A stretch of 35,261 bases of DNA from positions 1-35,261 of the forward strand of contig JASIAN010000155.1 in NCBI GenBank assembly GCA_030042035.1, written 5' to 3'. The DNA is from Alphaproteobacteria bacterium (GTDB taxonomy: Bacteria > Pseudomonadota > Alphaproteobacteria > ATCC43930 > CGMCC-115725). Positions 16,702 to 25,829 of the stretch are shown here, piece by piece. Both the position numbers and the translations under genes were made by a program. The notes beneath the pieces were generated by a model. That model was not told the origin of the DNA. It ran no database searches and saw only the letters and a program-made list of their open reading frames with translations. Position 1 is the stretch's first letter, and every line of letters begins with the position of its first letter.

Positions 16702-18750
16702 TTACCGCGGGGCGGCGGCGAGGTTGCCGCCATCGACCGGGTAGAAGGCCCCAGTCGTGCTGCGCGCCAGCGCCAGCGCCAGAAATGCCTGCGCGACATC
16801 CTCGGCGGTGACCTCGCGGCCGAGGAGATTGCGGCTCATGTATTGCTGTTCGCTGATGCCGTAGGCGCGGGCGCGCTCGGCGATCATGGCTTGGGTCAAC
16901 AGACCGCCGCGGATGCCATCGGCGTTGACAGCGTTGGCGCGGATGCCGGCCGCACCGTATTCGAGCGCGTATTGCCGCATCAGCGCCAAGGTCGCGGCCT
17001 TCGGCAGGCCATATGGCCCGAAATTGGGGCCCGGGCTGACCGCCTGTTTTGAAACATTGAACAACAGGCAGCCGCCGGTTCGCTGCGCCAGCATGATCCG
17101 CACGGCGTTCTGCGCCACGTATTGGTGGGCGAAGAAATTCAGCTCGAAGCTCTGGCGCAAAATCTTGTCGTCGACCTCGCCGATCTTGCCCTGCCAGGCG
17201 GCGCCGGCATTGGAGAGGACGATATCGACGCCGCCGAACGCGACGGCAACCCGATCGAATGCGGCCCGCACGGCGGCGGCGTCGGTCACGTCGGCGACCA
17301 GGCCGAGGCCGCCCAATTTTTCCGCGGCGACGGCGACATTGTTCCCCCCGCGGTCGAACAGCGCAATTTCGGCGCCCGCATCGCTGAACGCAAGCGCCGT
17401 CGCCAGCCCGATCGTGCCGGCGCCGCCAGTCACGACGGCAATCTTGCCGGCGAGCGGCTTTTCGACTGCCTTGCCGAGCTTCGCCTGTTCCAGCGGCCAA
17501 TATTCGATCTCGAACGCGTCGGCCTCAGAGATTGATTCGAAGCGGTCGATCGCCTCGGCGTCGGTCACCGTTTTGACCCAGCTCGCGGCGAGGTCGGCGG
17601 CAATCTCGGCATCGCGGGCGCTACGCGCAAGGCCGAACAGCCCGATGCCCGGCACCAGCGCGACGCGCGGCGCCGGATCGAGTTCGCGTTTTCCGCGGCC
17701 GGCGTCGTATCGCACAAAGTAGGCGCGGTAATCGGCGACGAAGGACGCGACCGCCGCGCGCGCCGCCGCGGCGAACGCGTCGAGCCTGCCGGCCTCGGGC
17801 GGCGGCACGATTAGCGGCCGGTATTTCGTGCGGATCGCGTGGTCGGGGGTGGCGACGCCGGCCGTCGCGTAGCGTCGCAGTTCGGCGCCGTCGACAAAGT
17901 TGCGCACGGCTGGCCCGTCGCGCAAATCCAGCACGAAGTGGCGATAGGCGCCGGGCCGCTCCGGGTCTGGCAGGGCGCAGGCGCCGCGCAGGATCGGCGC
18001 AATTTCGGCCGGCGCGGCGAGGGAGCGGGGCAGCGCCGCCGCGACGAAAACGGTACGACGGCCGCGCGCCAGGTGCGCTTCGGCCGCAGCAACGATCGCG
18101 ATCATGCGCTCGTAAGCCTCGCGCGCGTCGGCGCCAAGGCTGACGACGCCGTGCTTCAGCAAGACGAGGCCCTCGACCGCGGGGTCTGCGTCATAGATCG
18201 CGGCCGTCTTCTTTGCGAGACCAAACCCGGGCATCAGGTACGGCACGACGCCCACCTGCTTGCCGTAGAGATCGGCGATGCGCAGGGCACCGTCCGGCTG
18301 GTCGGCAAGGCTCAAGACCGCCGCTGCATGCGTATGATCGATGAATTTATGCGGCAGAAAGGCATGCAGCAGCGTCTCGACCGAGGGGTTCGGTGCGTCC
18401 GGCTCGACGAGCGCGGCACGCAGCCGGCGCGCCATGTCGTCATCCGACAAGGCCGCACGCGCCCGCAATTCACGCAGCGGCGCGAGCCGCACGGCCGGCA
18501 GGCCCGCCGGCTCGATCGTCGCCAGATCGGAGCCGCTGCCTTTGATATAAAGGGCCTCGACCGGCACGCCCGCGAGATCGGGCGCGACGGCTTTCAGCGA
18601 TGTGTTGCCGCCGCCATGCAAAACGAGGCGCGGGTCACCGCCCAACAGGCGCGAGGTATAGACGCGCAGCGCCAAATCCGGGCCGATGTCCCGTGCCCCG
18701 TAATGCGTGACGATCGCCGCCGCCGCCTCATCCGACCACAGGCTGCGCAT
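16702..18750 (-). CDS. Bifunctional class II aldolase / short-chain dehydrogenase
   Basis: A 682-residue fusion of the rhamnulose-1-phosphate aldolase/alcohol dehydrogenase type. The N-terminal class II aldolase domain has LHGGGNTSLK (phosphate loop), IKGSGSDLATI and the zinc histidines in FIDHTHAAAVLS (H139, H141) and LLKHGVVSLG (H200). The C-terminal SDR domain, from about residue 430, has TGGAGTIG, LSNAGAAWQG, a Ser in FNVSKQAVS and the catalytic pair in YGLPK. The protein would cleave a ketose (phosphate) and oxidise the aldehyde product with NAD; the exact sugar is not determined. The ATG at 18750 follows GGACCGGAGGGTCGGAAA; an extension to 18885 lacks a ribosome site. Divergent from the small tyrosine-rich gene. 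Confidence 0.9.
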   Translation of the reverse strand: MRSLWSDEAAAAIVTHYGARDIGPDLALRVYTSRLLGGDPRLVLHGGGNTSLKAVAPDLAGVPVEALYIKGSGSDLATIEPAGLPAVRLAPLRELRARAALSDDDMARRLRAALVEPDAPNPSVETLLHAFLPHKFIDHTHAAAVLSLADQPDGALRIADLYGKQVGVVPYLMPGFGLAKKTAAIYDADPAVEGLVLLKHGVVSLGADAREAYERMIAIVAAAEAHLARGRRTVFVAAALPRSLAAPAEIAPILRGACALPDPERPGAYRHFVLDLRDGPAVRNFVDGAELRRYATAGVATPDHAIRTKYRPLIVPPPEAGRLDAFAAAARAAVASFVADYRAYFVRYDAGRGKRELDPAPRVALVPGIGLFGLARSARDAEIAADLAASWVKTVTDAEAIDRFESISEADAFEIEYWPLEQAKLGKAVEKPLAGKIAVVTGGAGTIGLATALAFSDAGAEIALFDRGGNNVAVAAEKLGGLGLVADVTDAAAVRAAFDRVAVAFGGVDIVLSNAGAAWQGKIGEVDDKILRQSFELNFFAHQYVAQNAVRIMLAQRTGGCLLFNVSKQAVSPGPNFGPYGLPKAATLALMRQYALEYGAAGIRANAVNADGIRGGLLTQAMIAERARAYGISEQQYMSRNLLGREVTAEDVAQAFLALALARSTTGAFYPVDGGNLAAAPR

Positions 18751-19027
18751 TTTCCGACCCTCCGGTCCGGCGCGGCAGTCATTATAGCATCCGCCGGTGA
18801 CGCGGCCGGCGCTCGCTTTCCGACGCATCGGAACGGGCGCCGGCGCATTCGACAGAAATTCTCGTAAAACTGTGGCGCGGTTCACACGCTGTTTGACGCC
18901 GCTCTCCTATCTTGTCGGCACGCGATCCACCGGTCGGCGCAAGACAGACGACAGAGGCCGGAAGGATGTGATCGCAGTTGAAGGCCGCGCACGGCGATCC
19001 CCGCGCGGCATGCGAAGGAGAACTCGG

Positions 19028-19309
19028 ATGTCGAATACCTCGATCGTCAGCACGACCGGCCGCCGCATCGCTGTTGCTGGCGCGCTTGTCGCCGCGGTCG
19101 CGTTTGCCGCACCGCAACCGGCCGCCGCTTACTGGCACCATTGGGGCGCCGGCCCGGCGATCGGCCTCGGTCTCGGCGCGTTCGCCCTGGGTGCCGCGGT
19201 TGGTGCGGCGACCAGCCCGTATTACGCCTATCCGTATGGGTATTATTACCCGGCCCCTGGCCCGGCTTATTATTACGCGCCGACCTATTATTATTATCGC
19301 CCGTACTGA
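19028..19309 (+). CDS. Small exported tyrosine-rich protein, function unknown
   Basis: A 93-residue protein. The N-terminal signal peptide has arginines in TTGRRIAVAG, a hydrophobic core and a probable cleavage site after PAAA. The mature part begins YWHHWGAGPAIGLGLGA with a Gly-zipper-like stretch (GLGAFALGAAVGAAT). It ends in about 30 residues that are mostly Tyr, Pro, Gly and Ala. Short envelope proteins with such tails are common in Alphaproteobacteria, but no function is assigned. The start at 19028 is supported by GCGAAGGAGAACTCGG just before it. It stands alone on the plus strand, divergent from the aldolase fusion and convergent with the SDR. Confidence 0.75.
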   Translation: MSNTSIVSTTGRRIAVAGALVAAVAFAAPQPAAAYWHHWGAGPAIGLGLGAFALGAAVGAATSPYYAYPYGYYYPAPGPAYYYAPTYYYYRPY

Positions 19310-19366
19310 GTGCCGACCGCGACGCGGGCGGCCGATCGCCGGTCGCCCGTGTTCCGTTTCCGGCGA

Positions 19367-20134
19367 TCAGCCGCGCGGGCCGCCGGCGACGTAGATGACC
19401 TGACCCGACACGAACGAGGCGTCGTCGCTACACAAAAACGCGATGACGTTGGCAACGTCGCGCGGCACGCCGGCGCGGCGTACCGGGATGTTTTGCGCGA
19501 CCTCGGCCTTCCACTCCTCGGGGTCGCGGCCCATGCGGATCGCCGTTTGCCGGGTCATCTCGGTGTCGATAAAGCCGGGCGCCACGGCATTGGCGGTGAT
19601 GCCGTAGCGGCCCAATTCGATCGCCAGCGTCCGCGCCATGCCCTGCAGCCCGGCCTTGGCGGTCGAATAATTCGTCTGGCCGCGATTGCCGAGCGCCGAG
19701 GCCGAGGACAGGTTGACGATGCGGCCCCAGCCGCGCTTCACCATCTCGCGCTGGGCGGCGCGGGCACACAGAAAAGCCCCCTTGAGGTGCACGTCGATGA
19801 CCGAATCCCAGTCCTCGTCGGTCATTCGGTAAATGAGGTTGTCGCGGGTGATGCCGGCGTTGTTGACGAGGATGTCGAGCGCGCCGAGACGCGCGACGAC
19901 CTCGGTGATCATCGCCTCAACCGCGGCCGCCTCGGCGACATTGGCCTTGAGGCCGATCGCCTTGACGCCGTGCGCGGCGGCGATCTCCGCCGCGGTCTTC
20001 TCGGCGCCGGCGCCGTCGAGATCGGCGATCGCGATCGCCGCGCCATCCTCCGCGAGCCGCGCCGCGGTCGCCGCGCCGATGCCACGGGCGCCGCCGGTGA
20101 CGAGGGCGACCCGTCCTGCCGATCGTCCGGCCAT
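19367..20134 (-). CDS. SDR family oxidoreductase, FabG/PhaB-like
   Basis: NAD(P)-dependent short-chain dehydrogenase, 255 residues, similar to 3-oxoacyl-ACP or acetoacetyl-CoA reductases. The Rossmann motif TGGARGIG, DILVNNAGITRD, the catalytic Ser in VNLSSASA and YSTAK are complete. NAVAPGFIDTEMT and the C-terminal SGQVIYVAGGPRG are typical of this subfamily. The true substrate could be a keto-acyl thioester or a sugar-like alcohol, since neighbouring genes do not decide it. A strong Shine-Dalgarno (AAGGAGGA) precedes the ATG at 20134. The amidase gene lies 80 nt upstream on the same strand, so co-transcription is possible. Confidence 0.92.
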   Translation of the reverse strand: MAGRSAGRVALVTGGARGIGAATAARLAEDGAAIAIADLDGAGAEKTAAEIAAAHGVKAIGLKANVAEAAAVEAMITEVVARLGALDILVNNAGITRDNLIYRMTDEDWDSVIDVHLKGAFLCARAAQREMVKRGWGRIVNLSSASALGNRGQTNYSTAKAGLQGMARTLAIELGRYGITANAVAPGFIDTEMTRQTAIRMGRDPEEWKAEVAQNIPVRRAGVPRDVANVIAFLCSDDASFVSGQVIYVAGGPRG

Positions 20135-20214
20135 TTCCCGTCCTCCTTGAAAATGTCAGCGCGCTGCCCTTCGCACGGCGGCGCCTGTCGCGCAACCCTG
20201 CTTGTCGCCGCGTC

Positions 20215-21624
20215 TTACGGCTGCGGATCGATCGGCGTCGCCATCGAGGCGCGCGCCTCAATGATTTCGGCCGCGGCGAGTAGCAGATCTTCGCGATAGC
20301 GGCCGGCGATCAGCTGCACCCCCATCGGCACGCCGCCCGAGAGACCGGTCGGCACCGAGATCCCCGGCAAGCCGAGCGTCGCCGGCGGAAATTGCGTCCG
20401 CTGCGCGGTCAGTAATCGCTGTACTGCGGCCTCGCCCTGCTGGTCGAAGCCAGCCGGAAACGGCTTCTCGCACGACAGCGGCATCAGGATCAGCGGGCAA
20501 TCCTCGAAGAATTCCATCCACGCGCGCAGCAAGGTCGAGCGCCGCGCCAGGGCCTTGCCGAACCCGGCGAGGTCGAGCGCCGGCAGCCGCGCATCAAACG
20601 CGCGCGCCATGGTCTTGACCGCCGCGTCGCCGTATTGCTCGATCAGTGGCAGCAGCGTCAGGCGGCTCTCGACGCCGACCGTTGCATGCCACAAATCCAC
20701 CGCTTCGGTGAAATGCGGCGGCTCTTTCTCTTCGACCGCATAGCCGGCCTCGGCGAGCCAAAGGGCGGCCTGCCGCAGCGCCGCGCCGACCTCGGGCGCC
20801 ACCCCGGCGCCGCCCGGATCGACGCACAGTGCGATGCGGATCGGCCGCCTGGGCGGCGGGCCCTCCAACGGCGCCGGCACCCACCACGGGTCGCGCGGAT
20901 CGAAGGCTGACATCGCCGCCAGCCCCAGCCGCAAATCCTTGACGCACCGCGCCAGCGGCCCCTGCACCGAGGCGATCTGCGATGTCAGCGGTCGCTCCTC
21001 CGGCGCGGTCGGGTTGAAGCTCGGCACCCGGCCGAGGCTTGGGCGGATGCCGACGAGGCCGCAGACATAGGCCGGGTAACGGATCGAGCCGCCGATGTCG
21101 TTGCCGTGCGCCAGAGCGCCGATGCCGGCGGCGAGCGCCGCCGCCGCGCCGCCGCTCGATCCGCCCGGCGTGATGCCGCTGTTCCACGGGTTGAGCGTGC
21201 GGCCGTGCAGGTCGTTGTCGGTGAACCAACGCCACGAGAAGGCCGGCGTGTTGGTGCGGCCGATGATAATGGCGCCGGCCTTCTTCCAGTTGGCGACGGG
21301 CGGCGCATCGGCGGCGGCGATGTTGTCACGGAACGCGACGACGCCGTTGGTCGTCGCACACCCCCGCTGATCGACGTTGACCTTGATCGTGACCGGGACG
21401 CCATGCAGCGGCCCGAGCGGCTCGCCGCGCCGCACCCGTGCGTCGGCCGCATCCGCTGCCGCCATCGCCTCGTCCGCCAGCACCTGCACGACGGCGTTGA
21501 TCTTCGGGTTGACCGCCGCGAGGCGATCGAGCGCCGCTCCGACTGCTTCCTTCGCCGAGATCGCGCGAGTGCGGACTGCCGCCGCCAGATCGGCCGCATC
21601 CCATGCCCACAGTGGCTCTCTCAT
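20215..21624 (-). CDS. Amidase (amidase signature family)
   Basis: Hydrolyses an amide bond with a Ser-cisSer-Lys triad; 469 residues, normal for the family. The triad is visible as Lys81 in GVPVTIKVNVD, Ser156 in TPGGSSGGAAAALAAG and Ser180 in HGNDIGGSIRYPA. The C-terminus has the substrate-side loop FPPATLGLPGISVPTGLSGG and the usual GVQLIAGRYRED. The family includes aryl and aliphatic amidases and indoleacetamide hydrolase; GatA is unlikely because gatB and gatC are absent. ATG at 21624 is preferred because GGAG sits 7 nt before it, while ATG 21630 directly abuts that site. The product lacks a signal peptide, so it is cytoplasmic. Confidence 0.92.
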   Translation of the reverse strand: MREPLWAWDAADLAAAVRTRAISAKEAVGAALDRLAAVNPKINAVVQVLADEAMAAADAADARVRRGEPLGPLHGVPVTIKVNVDQRGCATTNGVVAFRDNIAAADAPPVANWKKAGAIIIGRTNTPAFSWRWFTDNDLHGRTLNPWNSGITPGGSSGGAAAALAAGIGALAHGNDIGGSIRYPAYVCGLVGIRPSLGRVPSFNPTAPEERPLTSQIASVQGPLARCVKDLRLGLAAMSAFDPRDPWWVPAPLEGPPPRRPIRIALCVDPGGAGVAPEVGAALRQAALWLAEAGYAVEEKEPPHFTEAVDLWHATVGVESRLTLLPLIEQYGDAAVKTMARAFDARLPALDLAGFGKALARRSTLLRAWMEFFEDCPLILMPLSCEKPFPAGFDQQGEAAVQRLLTAQRTQFPPATLGLPGISVPTGLSGGVPMGVQLIAGRYREDLLLAAAEIIEARASMATPIDPQP

Positions 21625-21683
21625 CGTCATTCTCCGGCTCGGGCTGGCTGCTTGATAGCACGGCGCGGGTGCGAAGGCGGCGG

Positions 21684-22592
21684 TTAATCGAGCTTCATCC
21701 AGGTCAGTTCGTGCCCGTTGTGAAAGAGGTGGCGCAGCGTCGCGCCAGGGATCGCGGCAAAGCGCGCCGCAATCGCATGGTCAGTCGGGCCTTGGAATTT
21801 GATTGTGCAGACAAAGCGGCGGCACGTGCCGGCGGCGAGCCAGCGCTCGATCAGCGCCAAAAGCCGCGCTGGATAGCATGCGATATCGGCAAACAGCCAA
21901 TCGATGGCCCCGAGCGAGGAGGGATCGAGCGCAAAGGCGCTTTCGCTGCGGTATTCGACATTCGGCAGGCTCGCGACGGCCGGCGCGAGCGGCGCCTTGT
22001 CGACGCTGACGACGCATGCCCCCATCTGCGCCAAGGCCCAGGTCCAACCGCCGGGGCTGCTGCCGAGATCGAGGCATGTGTCGCCCGGCTGCGGGCGCTC
22101 GCCGATCAGCGTCAGCGCCTCCCACAGCTTCAGATAGGCGCGGCTCGGCGGCCCGGTGCGGTCTTCGACGAACCGCATCTCGCCATTGGGAAACGCGCTC
22201 GTGCAATGCGGCGCGGCAAGGAGCGTATCGGCATCGAGCAGCGTCCACGAGCCGAGCGGCGCCAGCGGCGGCGGTTCGCCGAAGCTGAGCGGTTTCGCAG
22301 AGACGACCGGCAACTGCGCCTCGATCAGCATCGCGCGGCGATGGAAGAGCGGCGCGTAGGACGCCCAATTGCGCTGGATGCCGCGCAACTGCCGGGCAGC
22401 ATCGGCGATCGAAGCAATCGCGAGTTGCCGCGGATCGAGCCACACATTCTGCGCCCATGCGGCGGGGCGCGGCGGTCCGGCGGCGAGCAGCAGGCGGCCG
22501 TGCCGACGTTCGATCGCTGCCAATTCGTGCGCTAGTTCGGCGACGAACCCCTCGGCCGCAAGATAAGCGGTGCGAATTGCCACGCGCCCCAA
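21684..22592 (-). CDS. rlmM: RlmM-like 23S rRNA 2'-O-methyltransferase
   Basis: SAM-dependent ribose methyltransferase of the RlmM/RrmJ type, about 302 residues. The N-terminal half is a THUMP-like or accessory region. The C-terminal FtsJ-like domain shows the SAM loop CLDLGSSPGGWTWALAQMGA and acidic VVSVDKAPL. A K-D-K-E catalytic set is visible: Lys in AYLKLWEAL, Asp in FADIACYP, Lys in CTIKFQG and Glu in NGHELTWM. The family modifies C2498 of 23S rRNA in E. coli; the same target here is inferred from homology. The start is unclear: TTG at 22592 lies only 3 nt after CGGAG, and GTG at 22583 (12 nt after) is an alternative. Divergent from the Gfo/Idh/MocA gene. Confidence 0.85.
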   Translation of the reverse strand: MGRVAIRTAYLAAEGFVAELAHELAAIERRHGRLLLAAGPPRPAAWAQNVWLDPRQLAIASIADAARQLRGIQRNWASYAPLFHRRAMLIEAQLPVVSAKPLSFGEPPPLAPLGSWTLLDADTLLAAPHCTSAFPNGEMRFVEDRTGPPSRAYLKLWEALTLIGERPQPGDTCLDLGSSPGGWTWALAQMGACVVSVDKAPLAPAVASLPNVEYRSESAFALDPSSLGAIDWLFADIACYPARLLALIERWLAAGTCRRFVCTIKFQGPTDHAIAARFAAIPGATLRHLFHNGHELTWMKLD

Positions 22593-22709
22593 TCACTCCG
22601 CGGGCGGGCTTGACCCGGCCGCTCCCGTCTTGTCACTCATTTTGTTACACCGTCGCAAGACGGGACGGTTGGATCGCATCCGGCCGTGCGACTTTTGGGG
22701 GAGAAGCCC

Positions 22710-23858
22710 ATGGCAGACCGTACGATCGGCGTCATTATCGACGGTGCCACCGGTCGGCTCGGTACGACGCAGCATCTGAGGGCGCTGCTCGCGATGCGCG
22801 CCGAAGGCGGTCTCAGGCTCGCCAATGGCGATCGGCTCGTGCCTGAGCCGCTGCTGCTTGGCCGCGACCCGGCAAAGCTTGCGGCGCTGGCGGCGAACAG
22901 CGGCGGTCTCAGCTGGAGCACCGATCGCAATGCGGCCCTCGCCGATCCGGCGATCGCGATCTATTTCGATGCGAGCGCAACCGGCGGCCGGGCGGAGCGC
23001 GCGCGAGCCGCGTTTGCCGCCCGGAAGCACGTCTATCTCGAAAAGCCGATCGCCGAGAATCTGGAGGCGGCGCTGGCGCTCGCCCGCGCCGGCGCGGCAG
23101 CCGGCCGCAAGGGCGGCGTCGTGCAGGACAAGTTGTCCCTGCCGGGCCTCAAGAAACTGCGCCGGTTGTACGACGCCGGGTTTTTCGGCCGCACCCTGTC
23201 GATCCGGCTCGATTTCGGGTGGTGGGTGTTCGACGGCGAGTTTGTCGCAGCGCAGCGGCCGAGCTGGAATTACCGGCAGGCGACGGGCGGCGGGCTGATC
23301 CTCGATATGTTCGCGCATTGGCGCTACATCTTCGATCGGCTGCTGGGGCCGATCGCTTCCGTCTCGTGCCGCCACGCGACGGCACAGCCAACGCGCCGTG
23401 ACGAGGCCGGCCGGCCGTACGCGGTCGATGTCGAGGACCACGCTTTCGCGATGTTCGAGCTGGAAGGCGGCATTCTGGCGCAGGTCAGCTCGTCCTGGGC
23501 GAGCCGCGTCAAGCGCGATGATCTGCTGCAGATCCAGATCGACGGCACGCTCGGGTCGGCGGTCGCCGGGCTGCACCGCTGTTTCGTGCAGCCGCTTGTC
23601 GCGACGCCGAAGCCGCTGTTCAACCCGGAACAGCCGCAACGGGTGGATTTCGACGCACAGTGGCAGGAGATGCCCGATCTCGAACCGGTCGAGAACGGCT
23701 ACCGCGCCGGTTGGGAATTGTTCCTGCGCCATGTCGCTGAGGACGCGCCGTTTCCGGCGCCGCTTATCGAAGGGGCGAAGAGCGTGCAGCTCGCCGAAGC
23801 GTGTCACCAGAGCCACCGCGAGCGCCGCTGGATCGACCTCTCGCCGCTCCGCCTGTGA
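22710..23858 (+). CDS. Gfo/Idh/MocA family oxidoreductase
   Basis: NAD(P)-dependent dehydrogenase family acting mostly on sugars, inositols and related compounds; 382 residues. A Rossmann segment opens the protein (RTIGVIIDGATGRLGTTQ), an atypical form of the GxGxxG loop. The family hallmark YLEKPIAENLEAAL carries the catalytic-side Lys-Pro. The C-terminal alpha/beta domain includes GGGLILDMFAHWRYIFDRL, with a His in the expected position. The ATG at 22710 is preceded by GGGGGAGAAGCCC; an in-frame ATG at 22686 has no such site. The stop is 6 nt from that of the convergent binding-protein/pseudokinase gene. The substrate is undetermined. Confidence 0.88.
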   Translation: MADRTIGVIIDGATGRLGTTQHLRALLAMRAEGGLRLANGDRLVPEPLLLGRDPAKLAALAANSGGLSWSTDRNAALADPAIAIYFDASATGGRAERARAAFAARKHVYLEKPIAENLEAALALARAGAAAGRKGGVVQDKLSLPGLKKLRRLYDAGFFGRTLSIRLDFGWWVFDGEFVAAQRPSWNYRQATGGGLILDMFAHWRYIFDRLLGPIASVSCRHATAQPTRRDEAGRPYAVDVEDHAFAMFELEGGILAQVSSSWASRVKRDDLLQIQIDGTLGSAVAGLHRCFVQPLVATPKPLFNPEQPQRVDFDAQWQEMPDLEPVENGYRAGWELFLRHVAEDAPFPAPLIEGAKSVQLAEACHQSHRERRWIDLSPLRL

Positions 23859-23864
23859 ACGCCG

Positions 23865-25622
23865 TTACTCGGCGGCTTCGGCCGGCCTGCCGGGTTTGCC
23901 GCTCTCTATTTCGACCGCGCGCGGAAAATAGAGATGCACCGCGGTGCCGACACCCTCCGCGCTCTCGACCCGCACAAAGCCGCCCGCGGCGCGCAGCGCC
24001 GCGGCCGCGGCGGCGGCTGCCGGCCGCTTCGTCGTCGCCGGATCGAAAATCTGCGCGAGCGCCGGCTCCGACAGGCCGGCGCCATTGTCGCGCACCGTAA
24101 CACGGGCGAATTCGCCGAGCCGGGCATCGGGTGTTGCCGCCAAGGCGGCCTCATCAAACGCATAATTGCGGGTGCCGACGACCACCTCGCCGCCATCCTT
24201 GAGGTCGGCGGAAGCGGCGGTGACAAGGTCGAGCACCAGCCGCCGCACCACCGCCGGCTCGGCGCGACAGCCCCACAAGGCCGGCAGCAGCGACAGGCGC
24301 AACCTGGCGCGGCGCGGCACGCGCCGGCGCATCGCGCGCTCCAGGCGAGCGAGCGTCGCGTTAAGATCGGCCAACGGAGGTGCGGGTGTCGCGGCTTCGG
24401 CGTTCGCCCCGGCTGCGGGTACCGCCGGCATGGCGCTTCCGGCCGGCGCGGCGCGGCGCGGCGGCGCTGCGACGCCCGCGTGCCGGCGTCGGAGCCGCCC
24501 CAGCCACGCGGCCGTGTGCGCTCGCCGGCGCGGGCGCAGCCCCAGCCACGCGGCGACCGCGAGCGCAAGGACGAGTGCGGCGCCGAGGGTTGCAAACGAG
24601 CGCAGATCATGGCCGCTTCGCGCGGCCGCGGCCGCGTCGGGATCGTAGACGAAATCCGCCGGCTCGGCGGCGCGCACCAGCGCTCGCGTACTCGCGAGGC
24701 TCGCTTCGATACGGTTCCAGCGGTCGGGGTTCGAATGCCCGAGCGCGACCGCCGGATAGCGCGCCAGTGCCCGCGCCAGTTCCGCCTGGTAGTGCTCGAA
24801 GCCGGCGGCATCCGCGATCCCCGGCGGATGCGGCAGGTCGTGCAGCAGGCGGGCGGCGATGGCGTCCGGGTGCGCCAGCGCGTAGGCCCAGCCCTTCAGC
24901 GAGGCAGCGCGGAAGCCGCGCACGAGGTCGGGGTGGTCGGCGGCGAAGCGCTGCGTCGCGAACAGCGTGTCGCCGTAAAATTCGACCCGGTAATCGGCCG
25001 GGTTGATCGATTTGACGGCGAACCCGTGTTCATGCGCCAGCCACGGAAACGTCCAGGCCGAGCCAGGCACGGCATCGACGCGATCGCCGGCGAGCGCGCC
25101 CACCGCCTGGCCGGGCTGCAGCGGGATCGAGTTGAGCTTGTCCGGGTCGATCCCCTCCGCCTTCAGCGCGGTCGCCATCTCGATATCGAGGATGTTGCTG
25201 GCCGCGAGCCGCCCGATTTTGGCGCCGGCGAGCGCGCCCGGCGAGGCGTAGTCGTCGGTGGCGCGATAATAGATTTCGGCGCCGCTGCGCTGAAAAATCG
25301 GCGCCAGCAAAATCAGCGGCTGGCCTTGCGCGGCGCGGATCACGAGCGCCCCGGCGGGCGCGACGCCAAACGCAGCATGGCCGTCGGCGACCGCGTGCAT
25401 CACCTCGCCTGACGCCGCGTCGGCCGACGCATCGCGCGGCTTGATCGCGACGTCGAGCCCGGTGGCGCGGTAAAACCCCTGCCACAGCGCCGCGTAATAC
25501 CCGGCAAACTCGAACTGCGCCGGCCCCGACAGCTGCAATGCGACCTGGGTGTCCTCGGCCTGCGCGGCCGCGCCCGCCGCCACAGTCGCAAGCACCGCGG
25601 CAATCGCCATCATTTTTTTCAT
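23865..25622 (-). CDS. THI5/SsuA-like binding domain fused to degenerate histidine-kinase ATPase domain
   Basis: A 585-residue membrane protein. A signal peptide (residues 1-22, ending AQA) is followed by a periplasmic NMT1/THI5-like ligand domain (about 30-260; FEFAGYYAALWQGFYRATG is the family start). A hydrophobic helix spans 343-362 and is followed by RPRRR. A Pro/Ala linker leads to a kinase-type ATPase region (450-570). The dimerisation domain with the phospho-accepting His is absent: the sequence passes from the linker straight to LADLNATLARLERAMRRR. The N-box reads DLVTAASAD with Ala where the Mg-binding Asn belongs. DNGAGLS is intact, but the G2 box (GTGLGLS) is replaced by a run of Ala. 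It probably senses a ligand without kinase activity, or is decaying. ATG at 25622 follows GAGGGCG. Confidence 0.85.
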   Translation of the reverse strand: MKKMMAIAAVLATVAAGAAAQAEDTQVALQLSGPAQFEFAGYYAALWQGFYRATGLDVAIKPRDASADAASGEVMHAVADGHAAFGVAPAGALVIRAAQGQPLILLAPIFQRSGAEIYYRATDDYASPGALAGAKIGRLAASNILDIEMATALKAEGIDPDKLNSIPLQPGQAVGALAGDRVDAVPGSAWTFPWLAHEHGFAVKSINPADYRVEFYGDTLFATQRFAADHPDLVRGFRAASLKGWAYALAHPDAIAARLLHDLPHPPGIADAAGFEHYQAELARALARYPAVALGHSNPDRWNRIEASLASTRALVRAAEPADFVYDPDAAAAARSGHDLRSFATLGAALVLALAVAAWLGLRPRRRAHTAAWLGRLRRRHAGVAAPPRRAAPAGSAMPAVPAAGANAEAATPAPPLADLNATLARLERAMRRRVPRRARLRLSLLPALWGCRAEPAVVRRLVLDLVTAASADLKDGGEVVVGTRNYAFDEAALAATPDARLGEFARVTVRDNGAGLSEPALAQIFDPATTKRPAAAAAAAALRAAGGFVRVESAEGVGTAVHLYFPRAVEIESGKPGRPAEAAE

Positions 25623-25829
25623 CGCGCCCTCGGGCTCTTCGGCGCCCACCCCGCCTCGCCGCGGCCGCCGTCCTCGGCGCGAATATTACCGCGGCTACGC
25701 CGCAGTGGTAGCCGGTATCGCCGCCCTCGCGCTGCCGCCTTTGACCGCCTCGCTCTTGCGCTGCGCCGCGCGCGGGCGCACCGTTCGTACCGGCTTTAAC
25801 GACGCCTCGACAGCGGAGGAAGCGGCACA

